Shown here: one piece after another, positions 18,703 through 28,695 of the stretch | How positions within the stretch are numbered: position 1 is the stretch's first letter | Layout of the letters: every line of letters starts with the position of its first letter | Origin: Paenibacillus sp. FSL H8-0548 | GTDB taxonomy: Bacteria; Bacillota; Bacilli; Paenibacillales; Paenibacillaceae | Direction of reading: 5' to 3' | NCBI RefSeq assembly: GCF_038630985.1 | Contig: NZ_CP152049.1 | Location: 5,972,501 to 6,036,500 of the forward strand | DNA length: 64,000 nt | The notes under the pieces: generated by a model | Told to the model about the DNA's origin: nothing | The model's input: only the letters and a program-made list of their open reading frames with translations | Databases searched by the model: none | Position numbers and translations under genes: made by a program

Positions 18703-19679
18703 TCTTGGTAGCCTCCATATTGTACAAAAATAGATTCCAGTGACTCCGTACTCAAAACCTTCTCATGATCCAGCGCTAGCAGAACAGCGCCATATACAGG
18801 TGCCATTTCTGGAATGATGAGCACGTGATTGATATTTTCTGATTCTAGTGTTTTTTGCAGCCCATTCAGTAAATGAGGACTGCGTCCTTTTTGAATAACG
18901 CTGCCGATCAACACAATTGGGATACGCTCAGCACCAAAATCCCCCAGCCTGCGAATAACTGAATTAGCCGATAAGCCAAGCTCTTGCCCGGCTTCTCTTA
19001 ATAGCTGAATGGCCAGCTCATCCCCCTCAGCAGCCGTTTCATGTAGAACTACGGTCAGTTCCTCAGGAACTGACGCAATATCTTCGTCAAGCAGACTCTC
19101 TATTACTATGTCCAAGGTGTCGTGCCCGAAAAAGGCAGCTACCGTATCCGTCAGCCTGCTTGCTCGTTCCCTTCCTTCAATGGAACGAACGGCTGCCTTA
19201 AACGTTGCAGCCGATAAATACTCACCGCCAGCACGATCACCAAACAGCTCGCCAAACCCGCCTACTTGAACCATTTGTCCATCTCTGCTTCGCCCAGCCG
19301 CATTCGTTCCACTGCCGCATATCAAAACGACGCCGGTATTTTTCATGCTCCCTGTTCGCAAGCCAATCATTGTGTCGCAGACAAGATCCCATTTGGAGAA
19401 AGGAATGGTGGCTAGCGCCGGCAATAAGATGGAAAAGTCCTTGGCACGATCCGCTCCTGCAAGCCCATATTGCACAAAATCAATTTGTTCTCTCGTCAGC
19501 ATTGCACTTTCCAATGCACTGTCTATCGCCAATCTAATATTTGTTATTGCCGACTCGATTCCAATTCGCTGATAATTGCCACTGCCTGCAACAGCAGCAC
19601 CAAGCTTAACGCCTTGTTCATTTACGATGACGGCATACGTCTTGCTTCCGCCGCCATCAACTCCCATTACGATTGCCAT
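18699..19679 (-). CDS. BadF/BadG-type sugar kinase (N-acetylglucosamine kinase-like)
   Basis: A 326-aa actin/hexokinase-fold ATPase. The phosphate-1 loop is MGVDGGGSKTYAV at the N-terminus. The second nucleotide motif is ICGSGTNAAGRSRDG, followed by GGFGELFGDRAGGEYL, typical of GlcNAc kinases. The chosen ATG at 19679 has GAGGTG 6 bases upstream; a GTG three codons earlier overlaps that site. Translational coupling to the GH4 gene suggests it phosphorylates an imported disaccharide or aminosugar that GH4 then cleaves. That order of events is inferred. Confidence 0.87.
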   Translation of the reverse strand: MAIVMGVDGGGSKTYAVIVNEQGVKLGAAVAGSGNYQRIGIESAITNIRLAIDSALESAMLTREQIDFVQYGLAGADRAKDFSILLPALATIPFSKWDLVCDTMIGLRTGSMKNTGVVLICGSGTNAAGRSRDGQMVQVGGFGELFGDRAGGEYLSAATFKAAVRSIEGRERASRLTDTVAAFFGHDTLDIVIESLLDEDIASVPEELTVVLHETAAEGDELAIQLLREAGQELGLSANSVIRRLGDFGAERIPIVLIGSVIQKGRSPHLLNGLQKTLESENINHVLIIPEMAPVYGAVLLALDHEKVLSTESLESIFVQYGGYQE

Positions 19680-19701
19680 CTGGATCACCTCTATCTTCCG
19701 T

Positions 19702-19755
19702 CAATAAAAAGCCTGGGCGGTTGAACGATCATTTCGATCGATAGCGCCCAGGCCA
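19702..19755 (-). terminator. Rho-independent terminator after the 765-aa secreted protein
   Basis: GCCTGGGCG and CGCCCAGGC pair around an inner hairpin with CGATCG halves. On the minus strand TTTTTATT follows. It separates the kinase/GH4 pair from the upstream genes and may only partly stop transcription. Confidence 0.85.
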
Positions 19756-19770
19756 GCTGTTATCGCAGCG

Positions 19771-22068
19771 TTATTCGCCTTCGATCATTCCGTAATAGCG
19801 CCCCATCCAATAAGGGAGCGTAAACGCGGTCGAATTCCCCATGTAACCATCATTGTAATTAACATTTGGATATGCACCGTTGCTTACATTTTCATCAGCT
19901 ACAAATGGATTCTTGTTGTATTTGTAAATTTTGTTCTCGTCTGGCGGAAGAACACGATTGAGCAGCAGCTCTTCCTCGTCTCTTGCGCTGTAATCATCCA
20001 AATGTAGGACATCTTTGCGCACCGAGTTCATCACCGGCAGCTCGATACGAACTTGCGGAGTACGGTACATCATCCATACCGCTGATTCTAGATCTACATC
20101 CGTTTTATCCTGATTAGTAAGCTGGTAGACAAACGTATAAAGTGGATTTAGCTCACGGCTCATATTCACCCACCATTGCTCCATAATTTCTCTCAAATCC
20201 TTCACTCGACTAGAGCTCTGGTTCTCTTCCAGCTCCAATTCAATTAAAGGCATGAACGAAATCGTGAACAAATGCTCATCGGAATAATTGACCGACAGCG
20301 TTACGTCCTTACGGGCAACGATATCGTCGATTCGCTCTGGATTTTGACTGTAGTCATCAAACTCCATATAATCCCGCGGCACGATATCCATTCTGCGCTC
20401 CAAATGCTCTTTGGCCATATGGATGTAGCCTTTTCCGTCTTCTTTGCCATCATAGCTATAATCCCAAAGGTCATTGTAGGCTTTCTCATACTGTGCATAA
20501 TGCTCACTGTAAGCCCCATTGCCTTTCGTTAAGTACATCGTCGTTTTTAAGAAGCTCATAATTTCAATCGCATTAAGCGGACCGTCTTCATAGCCATAAG
20601 CAAATTCACCCGGGTTTTTAGGATCATCCTTCAGAAAATAAGACGCGAACCACTTTGACCAGGTGGTTGAGTTGCCATGTGCGTCAACAATTCTAAAGTC
20701 ATTCGTTATGATATGGTTCATCATCCGGTCTGCAAATTCAACCGTAAGTTCCTTCAAGTGCGCGTCCTCTGCTCCGCTTCCGTCAAATAAATAGCGTGCA
20801 GCGTAATAGAATAAGCTGAAATGAGCAAGAACTTCGTCCGAGGATGTATCTGCCTTATAAATAATATCCATGTCGGATATGCCCATGTCACGATATAAAG
20901 CAGCAAGCATCGGGTCAAGATCTTCATTAATATCGGATTTCAAGCGCCATGCTACCCCTGGCTCCAAATAACCAACGTTCCTCGGTCCAGATACGCTCGT
21001 ATCGAATACAACTGGATAAATCCAATCCGGTCCATAATAGGTTTTAGTCCCCCAATCAGCGTCATACGTCCTTCCTGTCATCGTTGCATAAGCCGCTTTC
21101 GCCTCAGCGATTAGATCAGGATCCGTGATTTGGAAGTTCTCTGCCCCTTTATCACCCACAGCCTCACGTGATTTAACCGCAAGCGCAAATCCGCCGGCTC
21201 CTGCTTCCTTCACTTCAAACCATAAACCGCTGCGCTGCTCCTCACCCTTCACAATATAGGAGCGCGACGGAAAACCATCGGCGCGGCCGGCAATTTGATT
21301 AAGCAGCAAAACTGCCTTAGTCGCTCTTGTAGCAGCTGCTTTGGACTCTATACGTTCTTGCTCGTTCCCTTCACGCAGCGCAGTCTGGTAACGGAAGATC
21401 TCGCCAATAGCATAGGCTGCCGTCCACAAGCCATCATTGTCATTCGTTCTTGGCTTGCCAACATATTGACCATTTACGATAGAATAGTATTGATCTGGAA
21501 TCATGCCGTTGCGGTCATTGACTGTGCGCATAATGCTCTCTTGAAGATCCGCTTTTTGCTTGAGCGTCTTGTCTTCCATTTTCAGTTGAACGACGCCCTT
21601 GGCGTTTTGAATCCAAACGCCATGATTACCGTCGCTGTAAAGTCCAGTCACCACATCATCACCATTATAAATATATCGAGGCCCAGACAAATACTGTACA
21701 TAATCGCGTGTATCTGCCTCGCTGAAATTAATTCGTGTAACGCCGCTATTTGTTCCAATCCAGAGCGTATCTCCATCTTGCGCGAATGCCGTCACCTTGT
21801 CTTCGCCAATAAATTTAAGCACCTGCAAATCACTAGGTACCGCTAAGGATGCAGCAAATCCAGCTGAAATGGTCTCCTTCGCAGCGAGTGCTGCAAACTC
21901 TGAATTGCTATAATATTTCATATCCTTCTGAGCCCGCTCCTCAAGCACAACAGGAGCAAAGCTGGAACTCGGCAATGCCGCTGTTCCAGCAAAAACGTTA
22001 AACGGAACTGAAGCGAATACTGCGGTGCCGACGACAGCCGAAATAATTGACTTTCTCCATTTTTTCAT
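19771..22068 (-). CDS. Secreted protein with propeller blade and helical-toroid-like enzyme region
   Basis: 765 aa. A signal peptide is clear (MKKWRKSIISAVVGTAVFAS, cleavage near VFAG). The ATG at 22068 has GGAGGG 7 bases upstream. Around residues 65-150 is a two-component-regulator-propeller-like blade pair (TLWIGTNSGVTRINF, GVWIQNAKGVVQL). The rest is rich in helices and aromatic residues, with GLWTAAYAIGEIFRYQ, GRADGFPSRSYI, WSKWFASYFL and YWMGRYYG, reminiscent of (alpha/alpha)-barrel glycosidases or lyases. I recognise no catalytic signature. It has no anchor of its own. It starts 26 bp after the SLH protein gene, whose C-terminus carries similar blades. Likely acts outside the cell on the polysaccharide handled by this locus. 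Confidence 0.75.
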   Translation of the reverse strand: MKKWRKSIISAVVGTAVFASVPFNVFAGTAALPSSSFAPVVLEERAQKDMKYYSNSEFAALAAKETISAGFAASLAVPSDLQVLKFIGEDKVTAFAQDGDTLWIGTNSGVTRINFSEADTRDYVQYLSGPRYIYNGDDVVTGLYSDGNHGVWIQNAKGVVQLKMEDKTLKQKADLQESIMRTVNDRNGMIPDQYYSIVNGQYVGKPRTNDNDGLWTAAYAIGEIFRYQTALREGNEQERIESKAAATRATKAVLLLNQIAGRADGFPSRSYIVKGEEQRSGLWFEVKEAGAGGFALAVKSREAVGDKGAENFQITDPDLIAEAKAAYATMTGRTYDADWGTKTYYGPDWIYPVVFDTSVSGPRNVGYLEPGVAWRLKSDINEDLDPMLAALYRDMGISDMDIIYKADTSSDEVLAHFSLFYYAARYLFDGSGAEDAHLKELTVEFADRMMNHIITNDFRIVDAHGNSTTWSKWFASYFLKDDPKNPGEFAYGYEDGPLNAIEIMSFLKTTMYLTKGNGAYSEHYAQYEKAYNDLWDYSYDGKEDGKGYIHMAKEHLERRMDIVPRDYMEFDDYSQNPERIDDIVARKDVTLSVNYSDEHLFTISFMPLIELELEENQSSSRVKDLREIMEQWWVNMSRELNPLYTFVYQLTNQDKTDVDLESAVWMMYRTPQVRIELPVMNSVRKDVLHLDDYSARDEEELLLNRVLPPDENKIYKYNKNPFVADENVSNGAYPNVNYNDGYMGNSTAFTLPYWMGRYYGMIEGE

Positions 22069-22094
22069 CGTAACCCTCCTCATTAATTTGCTAA

Positions 22095-23852
22095 TTATTT
22101 GTATTTAATTTGAGATACCGATTCATTCGTCAGAACCCAAATCACGTTGCCTTCCACTAGAAGCGCCTGAATTTCTCCCTTGAACTTCTCATCCTGCAAG
22201 AAGACCTCTACCTTGCTTGCATCCGTTTCATAGACGTTGAATCTAGTAAGCTCATTAGCTGTAGCAACCCAGACCTTCCCGTCCTTATCCAAAGCAGATG
22301 CAACGACGTTATCGTCGCTGACTGGGAATATCGACGGCTGTAGCGTTAGTGTATAATCAAGCGTCTTATCGCCAAGCAGTACGAGATGATAATTTCTAAG
22401 CTGGACAGGTACTTTCTGATCTGAGAAATCAAAGAATTTCACGGTTCCTACAGGATCAGGTGTTGGTGTTGGATCCGGTGTTGGTGTCGGCGTTGGATCT
22501 GGCGTCGGTGTTGGCGTTGTCCCCGTATTTCCGCCGTTCGTGCTGCCTCCGCCCGTATTGGCTGTAGTTCCCCGAATCTCTTTTCCATTGACAATAGCCA
22601 TTTTGCCATCTTGAACGGTTACTTTCGGAACGTTTTGCTCAATCGTAACACCGCTTGCATTGATTTCAGCTTCGTTCACTTTTCCTGTGCCTATCAGAGA
22701 AGCTGCTCCATTAATTACAACCTTACCAATAGAAGAGGAAGTACCTACTGTTACAACAGTTCCAGCCCCAGAGCCTTTGATTTCTAACACTTCAATTTCT
22801 GCATGGCTAAGATCCACCGATAATGCATCGCTAATCACAAGATGCTTGATTTTACCTGTAACAACTATCGTTTCACCGGTTTTGGAAGCCGACAATGTGA
22901 CCAAATCAATCGTTCCTGTTGCTTCGTTTATCAGCGTACCTGAGCTTTGAAAATTAATAGTTCTTATCGTACTTTCACCGCTAATAACTGCTCTAACTGG
23001 TGCTTGCTTGCGATTAATATGGAGTCGACCTGCAATTGATGTATTATCAAGCCTTACGCTGTTCACGCCGCCGCCTTCAACATACACATCACCTTTGACT
23101 GTAACGCCTTGAAGATCTGCATCGCCGTCACCAATACCTGAGGTTAAGTAGAGGTTGCCATCGACATTAGAGTTGTTCAACTTGATATCACGTACATTAA
23201 GGATCGCATTTCCACTTGCATTATCGCTGTAGGTGCCAGGGAGACGCATCAGATAACCCATAACATTATCAATCATGACTACTGCTTCCGCTCGTGTAAT
23301 TTGCGCAGTAGGTGCAAATTTGTTGCCGGTTCTTCCTTGCACGTATTTTTTCTCAACTAATACGCTGACCGCATCCTGTGCCCATGCTGCAACGGACTGT
23401 CCATCGGCAAAGCTGCTGTAGGCGCTCGTATTTTGTGCTGTCAGCTTGAATGCATTAGCCAGCACGACAGCAACCTCAGCTCTCGTAATGCTGGCTGTCG
23501 GTTTCATCAAGCCATTAGCATCACCCTGTATAATGCCAGCAGCAAAAGCTTTGGAAAATTCCTCAGCATACCATTTATTAGCTGCAACATCCGTAAATAC
23601 ACGGGATGAGGTATCACTGTAATTGAATACACGATTGACAAGCGCTACGAATTCAGCTCTAGTAATCGATTGATTAGCATGCAATTCACCATTGGCATCA
23701 CCCTTCAATAGACCTTCTGCTACCCAAGTCTGCATCGTATCTGATGCCCAGTGCTTAGGACTGCTATCCGTTGCGGCGAACGCAACGACGGACATTAATA
23801 GTGTGCAGGTTGCCGTAAACACGACTGCCGGTTTTCTGATTTTTTTCAACAT
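22095..23852 (-). CDS. S-layer-homology anchored surface protein
   Basis: 585 aa. Signal peptide MLKKIRKPAVVFTATCTLLM to about residue 27. Three SLH domains span about 30-195, each ending in a variant of ITRAE (SITRAEF, SITRAEV, QITRAEA), which bind pyruvylated wall polymer. Residues 210-420 are short valine/isoleucine-rich repeats (NVDGNLYLTSG, VKGDVYVEGG, AGRLHINRK) suggesting a right-handed beta-helix. A Pro/Thr/Asp linker at about 440-475 leads to a C-terminal region with two propeller-like blades (GKVWVATANELTRFNV, NVIWVLTNESVSQIKYK) and ends there. GGAGGG precedes the ATG. Probably a wall-fixed partner of the next secreted protein. Confidence 0.87.
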   Translation of the reverse strand: MLKKIRKPAVVFTATCTLLMSVVAFAATDSSPKHWASDTMQTWVAEGLLKGDANGELHANQSITRAEFVALVNRVFNYSDTSSRVFTDVAANKWYAEEFSKAFAAGIIQGDANGLMKPTASITRAEVAVVLANAFKLTAQNTSAYSSFADGQSVAAWAQDAVSVLVEKKYVQGRTGNKFAPTAQITRAEAVVMIDNVMGYLMRLPGTYSDNASGNAILNVRDIKLNNSNVDGNLYLTSGIGDGDADLQGVTVKGDVYVEGGGVNSVRLDNTSIAGRLHINRKQAPVRAVISGESTIRTINFQSSGTLINEATGTIDLVTLSASKTGETIVVTGKIKHLVISDALSVDLSHAEIEVLEIKGSGAGTVVTVGTSSSIGKVVINGAASLIGTGKVNEAEINASGVTIEQNVPKVTVQDGKMAIVNGKEIRGTTANTGGGSTNGGNTGTTPTPTPDPTPTPTPDPTPTPDPVGTVKFFDFSDQKVPVQLRNYHLVLLGDKTLDYTLTLQPSIFPVSDDNVVASALDKDGKVWVATANELTRFNVYETDASKVEVFLQDEKFKGEIQALLVEGNVIWVLTNESVSQIKYK

Positions 23853-23885
23853 CTACGATCCCTCCCATTTCTGATTTCAAAATGC

Positions 23886-25061
23886 TTAAAGACATTTCTT
23901 GCTCTCTTGCAAACGATATTCACTTGGTGTCATGCACACTGCTTTTCGAAAAACCTGTGTAAAGTGGCGCATATCCTGGTAGCCTACTTGCTCTGCAACA
24001 TCTGTTATTTTACAGGTTGAATTTCTGAGCATGTCTTTGGCCTTCTCGATCCGCAGCTGAATGACATATTCCTTATAGCCAATGCCATTGCTTTGCTTGA
24101 ACAGATGGCTGAAATAAACGGGATTCAAGTATACGGCAGCCGCTACCTTCTCCAGCGTCAAGCTATCCTGATAATGCTCTTGGATGTACTTTATTGCCGT
24201 TTGGACAATGACATTGCTGTTTGCCTCGGGCAAGCTCAGATTCTCAACAGTCTCATCAGCCTTCGCTTGCATGAGCGTAACTTGCTGATGGATACGATCA
24301 AATGAGGCAACGGGCTCGGAAACCTGCAGCCTGAATGAGCCATTTAAAGCGTTATCCAAAATCGAATGCAGCTCATTTTTTATTTTTTCATCCTTTAGTG
24401 GCTTAGAAGAAAGAAACACGCCGAGCAGTGATCTTTGTCCGAAGCTGACACAAAGCCCTTTCCCGCTGCTCGCCATCCATTCCGTAAGCGCTTTCTCAAC
24501 TAGTAGATGCCGTCCACTCTTACTTTCGTTTTGAGCAAGGCTGACCATAATTAGTCGACAGCCCGCATATTCCTGCGCTATCGGGGTCATATCATAATGC
24601 CCTGTATCCAGGCCTGACGCCCAGCGCTGGAATACGGCTTCCCGAATAAAGTGAGTATGGTGCTCTAGCTGCTCCAGCTCGGATTTTAACGACCGCTGCG
24701 CATGAATAGCTTCATCCGCCTCCTGAAGCAGCTCAATAACCTTTTGCTTGCCAATCGGTTTTAATAAATAGTCCTTAGCTCCATAGCGGAGCGCCTGCTG
24801 AGCAAAGGAAAAATCAGAATAGGCGGAGATAACGACCCATCGTATATTCTCACGGCTTTTCTTCCCAATCCGCAGCAGCTCAAGACCTCCCATACCCGGC
24901 ATCATGACATCAAGGAAAACGATGTCAACGTCAGGCAAATAAGGCAATGCCGCTTCACCAGAATCAGCAGTCTGTACAACAGCAGAAGGAAAAGCAGCTT
25001 CAATCGTTCGCTTCACACCGTTGCGGATCGTTGGTTCATCATCAACAATTAATACCCTCAT
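23886..25061 (-). CDS. Response regulator, AraC-type output (YesN-like)
   Basis: 391 aa. An N-terminal receiver has D8/D9 in VDDEP, the phosphoacceptor D51 in FLDVMMPG and a conserved lysine in LLKPIG. A variable middle is followed by a C-terminal AraC pair of helix-turn-helices (LEKVAAAVYLNPVYFSHLFK, KITDVAEQVGYQDMRHFTQVF, and the closing FRKAVCMTPSEYR). The start overlaps the kinase stop by 4 bp. It probably activates the surrounding transporter and surface-protein genes in response to the cognate kinase. Confidence 0.94.
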   Translation of the reverse strand: MRVLIVDDEPTIRNGVKRTIEAAFPSAVVQTADSGEAALPYLPDVDIVFLDVMMPGMGGLELLRIGKKSRENIRWVVISAYSDFSFAQQALRYGAKDYLLKPIGKQKVIELLQEADEAIHAQRSLKSELEQLEHHTHFIREAVFQRWASGLDTGHYDMTPIAQEYAGCRLIMVSLAQNESKSGRHLLVEKALTEWMASSGKGLCVSFGQRSLLGVFLSSKPLKDEKIKNELHSILDNALNGSFRLQVSEPVASFDRIHQQVTLMQAKADETVENLSLPEANSNVIVQTAIKYIQEHYQDSLTLEKVAAAVYLNPVYFSHLFKQSNGIGYKEYVIQLRIEKAKDMLRNSTCKITDVAEQVGYQDMRHFTQVFRKAVCMTPSEYRLQESKKCL

Positions 25062-26842
25062 AGCGGCACCTCCCTGTGTACAGATTGAGCTCCTTGAAAT
25101 GGCAGAGAAATGATAATCTGCGTGCCTTGTCCATAAGCGGATTGAATGGATAGTCCATAAGCTGTTCCAAAACGATAGGCGAGCCTGCGGTGAACATTAG
25201 CCAGCCCAACACCCGAGCTCCCGCTTGAAGGTACCGCCCTCTCGAACGTTTCGTTCATAATCGCAGCCTTATCTGGTGAAATGCCGATACCGTTATCCCC
25301 AATAGTTATCGTAAGAAGCTGTTCTGTACGTACTACCGTTATACTGACAACGCCTGCGCCTCCCGCTTTGCCTATACCATGAATAACAGCATTTTCGACG
25401 ATTGGCTGAAGCGTCATCTTGGGCAGAGTCAAATCCAGACCATATTCTTCTCCAATAAACTCGAATTTCAGTTTATCGCCAAATCGAGCTTGCGAAATGA
25501 GAGCATACCGTTTAATCTGCTCCATCTCCTCGCCAAGCGTTGCGGAGGAGCCATTTGTCCAGTCACAGCTATAACGGAATATGCTTGAAAGCGCCAGTAC
25601 AACATTCCCCAAATATTCATTTTCCTTCTCGTCTAGCATCCAATACACCATATCCAGCGTATTGTAGAGAAAATGAGGGTTCACCTGGGATTGAAGCGCA
25701 TTCAACTGTGCGATCTTCTCACTCTCCGATACTTGATTGTTCCGTTCAATCAGCTCATTGATTCGCCTTACCATCTGATTGAAGCCCTCGGTCAGAAGCT
25801 CTGTTTCCTTAAATGACTTCCTAAGCGGCGCCTCCTCGAATTTCCCTTGGCCAACAAGTCTCATATGGCGCATTAATTGCTTGAGCGGTGCTGTAAAGGT
25901 AACAGAAACGAACAGTGCAAAGATAAGCGAAACGATGAGCAACCCGATGGTCAAGCCTGTCATTAGACGTTGAATCGTGTTTACTTCCACCGTCAAATCC
26001 GAGATTGGCGTTACGCTTACTGCAAACCAGCTATTTGCACTTAGCTTGGACACCACAATTTGCTCATCAGCAGCAATGAATCGATTAGATGTTTCATTCT
26101 CTATCAGCGGCAGCGTGATGCCTGGCTCGGTTTGCAGAAGGGCTACATCCAAGTGCGCCATGATCTGCTTGGCGTCCGCGAGGAATGATGTCGTATGATC
26201 CGTTACGTTCATATTGCTGAGTATCCTCTGCAGCGCTGCCGGCTTAATCTCAATCAATACCATGCCTATAGAGTGAGATTTATGCAGATCAGTCAGCTTT
26301 CTTCCGAATACGAAAACAGGACCTTTCTCATTTCGATCAATAACCGAATTTTGCCTCATCCCAATCCAGATCGTTTCTCCATTGGATTTCTTAATCTGCT
26401 CGAACCATGACTGGCTAGCGTAATCAGGATCAATAACTTGTGTGCTGCTGCCATAGCTGTACAAGCGACTATCCAAGCTGAATAAATGAATGCCGAGCAC
26501 ATCATCCCAGGAATAATAGATGGAGCCGATCGCATTCGTTATCGTGCGGTCATTAATCGCTCTGACGGCCGAGTTGGACTCTTTCTTATCGAGCAAGCGC
26601 TGAATGTCCGTATTCGTAACAATCGATCTGCTTAAGCTGTCATAACCCTTCAGGAGAAGCTCGACGTGCTCACGGGCTTGGGATACGTTTTTGAACGCTG
26701 CATCGCCAAGCATGCTGTTCGTTTGCTCTGTTAATCGCTTAGAGTACGTTAACGAAAAAACGATAAGCAGGCATAAGGAGCAAGCCGAGAACAAAAGAAA
26801 TAATCGTGTCCCGAATGAACGGAAATTGAACATTGTCATCAT
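25058..26842 (-). CDS. Sensor histidine kinase (YesM-like)
   Basis: 594 aa. One N-terminal membrane helix (about 12-30), an extracellular dCache-like sensor to about 285, a second helix (GLLIVSLIFALFVSVTF), HAMP, then a HisKA_7TM/His_kinase core. The phosphorylated histidine is in SQVNPHFLYNTLD and the ATP site includes LQPIVENAVIHGIG and GDNGIGI. AAGGTG lies 8 bases before the ATG. It forms a pair with the overlapping regulator gene and likely senses an oligosaccharide or its binding protein. Confidence 0.94.
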   Translation of the reverse strand: MMTMFNFRSFGTRLFLLFSACSLCLLIVFSLTYSKRLTEQTNSMLGDAAFKNVSQAREHVELLLKGYDSLSRSIVTNTDIQRLLDKKESNSAVRAINDRTITNAIGSIYYSWDDVLGIHLFSLDSRLYSYGSSTQVIDPDYASQSWFEQIKKSNGETIWIGMRQNSVIDRNEKGPVFVFGRKLTDLHKSHSIGMVLIEIKPAALQRILSNMNVTDHTTSFLADAKQIMAHLDVALLQTEPGITLPLIENETSNRFIAADEQIVVSKLSANSWFAVSVTPISDLTVEVNTIQRLMTGLTIGLLIVSLIFALFVSVTFTAPLKQLMRHMRLVGQGKFEEAPLRKSFKETELLTEGFNQMVRRINELIERNNQVSESEKIAQLNALQSQVNPHFLYNTLDMVYWMLDEKENEYLGNVVLALSSIFRYSCDWTNGSSATLGEEMEQIKRYALISQARFGDKLKFEFIGEEYGLDLTLPKMTLQPIVENAVIHGIGKAGGAGVVSITVVRTEQLLTITIGDNGIGISPDKAAIMNETFERAVPSSGSSGVGLANVHRRLAYRFGTAYGLSIQSAYGQGTQIIISLPFQGAQSVHREVPL

Positions 26843-26901
26843 TTTTTAACACCTTTTTCATAGTATTATCATGATTAATGCTCGCATTATAACACGATAA
26901 A

Positions 26902-27717
26902 TCAACCTTTTATCGCTCCAGCAACCATCCCTTTCGTTATTTTTTCGGATAGTATGAAGTAAATGGTTATAACTGGGATTGCTCCCATAATCAAATAGGC
27001 TCCGATCGCACCATGATTCGTTGAGTACTGGCTAAAAAAGCTGTAAATTCCGAAAGGCAGTGTTTTTAAGCTTATTTTAGAAATGAAGGTCGATGCTAAA
27101 ATGTACTCGTTCCACACATCAATAAACGTTAGAATCGTCACGGTCATCATCGGTGGAGCAATGATCGGAAGCATGATACTGAAGAAGATCCGATAAACCG
27201 ACGCTCCGTCCATACTCGCCGATTCCTCTATTTCACGAGGCACCGTCTTGAAGAAGCCTGATAAAATAAATACCGCGATCGGAATCGCAAAAGCGATGTA
27301 CGGCAGAATAAGCGAGAGATGCGTATTCAGAATACCGATGTTTTTGAAAATAACGACGAGCGGAAGCAATGTCGATTGAATGGGAATCATAATTCCGATC
27401 AGGAACAAGAGCATAATAGCCTTGCCCCACTTCCAATTAAACCTTGTGATGGCATACGACACCATCGAGCTTAAAACTAAGGTGCACAGCAGTGTAATGC
27501 TTACGACGATCAGACTGTTCATCAAATATTGAAAATAATGACCAGCGGTATAAGCCGATGTGTAGTTCTCCCACTGCAAAGATGCTGGCAATGATAAAAA
27601 ATTGCCTGACATAATCTCTTTATTTGTCTTGAATGAATAAAGCAGCAGCCACACTAAGGGGTATACCTGTGATACAAAAAGAACTGAAAACAAAATCCAT
27701 ACCGCTATTTTTTTCAT
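26902..27717 (-). CDS. Carbohydrate ABC transporter permease (MalG-like)
   Basis: 271-aa inner permease with six hydrophobic segments and the ATPase-contacting EAA loop REIEESASMDGASVYRIFFSIMLP. N-terminal KTNKEIMSGNFLSLPASLQWENY is typical of the MalG branch of CUT1 importers. The chosen ATG at 27717 has GAGGTG 6 bases upstream, displacing a GTG at 27726. Partner of the MalF-like permease just upstream. No ATPase gene is present; such loci usually share an MsmX-type ATPase encoded elsewhere. Confidence 0.93.
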   Translation of the reverse strand: MKKIAVWILFSVLFVSQVYPLVWLLLYSFKTNKEIMSGNFLSLPASLQWENYTSAYTAGHYFQYLMNSLIVVSITLLCTLVLSSMVSYAITRFNWKWGKAIMLLFLIGIMIPIQSTLLPLVVIFKNIGILNTHLSLILPYIAFAIPIAVFILSGFFKTVPREIEESASMDGASVYRIFFSIMLPIIAPPMMTVTILTFIDVWNEYILASTFISKISLKTLPFGIYSFFSQYSTNHGAIGAYLIMGAIPVITIYFILSEKITKGMVAGAIKG

Positions 27718-27769
27718 TCGGTCCACCTCATTGCCTGTTAGTCCTTCCCTTTCTTTCTAGCCATGCCGC

Positions 27770-28660
27770 TTACTCCATGCTGTCCTCGGAGCTTTTAAAT
27801 AACTTGTTGAGCAGCACTGTCGCCAGTAAGCATTCAATGACAAGGAAGATTGAGATCGCGCTGCCATACCCATACTCAAGCGCCGCGAATGTTTTATTAT
27901 ACATAAGAGTAGAAATAACCTCAGTCGCGTGTGCTGGACCTCCAGCTGTCATCACCATCACCATATCAAATACCTTTAGAGAGCCAATTACTGCTAATAC
28001 CATCGAGATTTTGAATACGGGGACGACAAGCGGAAAAGTGATGTAGCGATCTGCCTTCCAGCCGTCAGCGCCGTCAATTTTGGCCGCTTCATATACCTCC
28101 TGTGAAATGTTCTGGATTCCTGTAAATTGAATGAGAATATGGTAGCCCAGATACTGCCACAGCGATACGAAGAACAAAGCGAATATGGATACCTTAGGAT
28201 CAGCGAGCCATGTCCTTGTCCAGGATTCCAAGCCTACAAAATCTAGCGCATTATTCAATAATCCACCTAGTGAAGCCGGATTATAGATGGACTTCCAAAG
28301 CTGCCCGATAACGACAACGGATAAGATAACTGGCAAGAAATAGCTTGAAACAAGAAAATTCGGCTTACGAACATAACGGGTGAGAAGTACTGCAATGAGT
28401 AAGGCAATCGGTATTTCAGCCATAGAGAAGAACGCGAACATGATCGTTCTCCCTACCGAGGGCCAAAATACAGGATCATTGGTCAGCATCTTTGAATAAT
28501 TGGAGAACCCAACAAATAGCTGCTCACCGATGCCATTCCATTGAAACAATGAATAATAACCCGCTACAGAAATCGGTACAAACACAAGCACTACGTATAA
28601 GATTAGACAAGGGAGAACGAAAACCGAAAGAGTGAGTTTTGAAATTTTGGCGGCGTGCAT
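27770..28660 (-). CDS. Carbohydrate ABC transporter permease (MalF-like)
   Basis: 296-aa permease with six hydrophobic segments, the EAA loop QEVYEAAKIDGADGWKADRYITFP and the C-terminal motif VMTAGGPAHATEVISTLMY typical of MalF/UgpA-type CUT1 subunits. GAGAGG lies about 8 bases before the ATG. It pairs with the downstream MalG-like subunit and receives sugar from the lipoprotein encoded 36 bp upstream. Confidence 0.93.
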   Translation of the reverse strand: MHAAKISKLTLSVFVLPCLILYVVLVFVPISVAGYYSLFQWNGIGEQLFVGFSNYSKMLTNDPVFWPSVGRTIMFAFFSMAEIPIALLIAVLLTRYVRKPNFLVSSYFLPVILSVVVIGQLWKSIYNPASLGGLLNNALDFVGLESWTRTWLADPKVSIFALFFVSLWQYLGYHILIQFTGIQNISQEVYEAAKIDGADGWKADRYITFPLVVPVFKISMVLAVIGSLKVFDMVMVMTAGGPAHATEVISTLMYNKTFAALEYGYGSAISIFLVIECLLATVLLNKLFKSSEDSME

Positions 28661-28695
28661 CGAATTATCCTCTCCCCTGTAAATGCTGGTATCGT

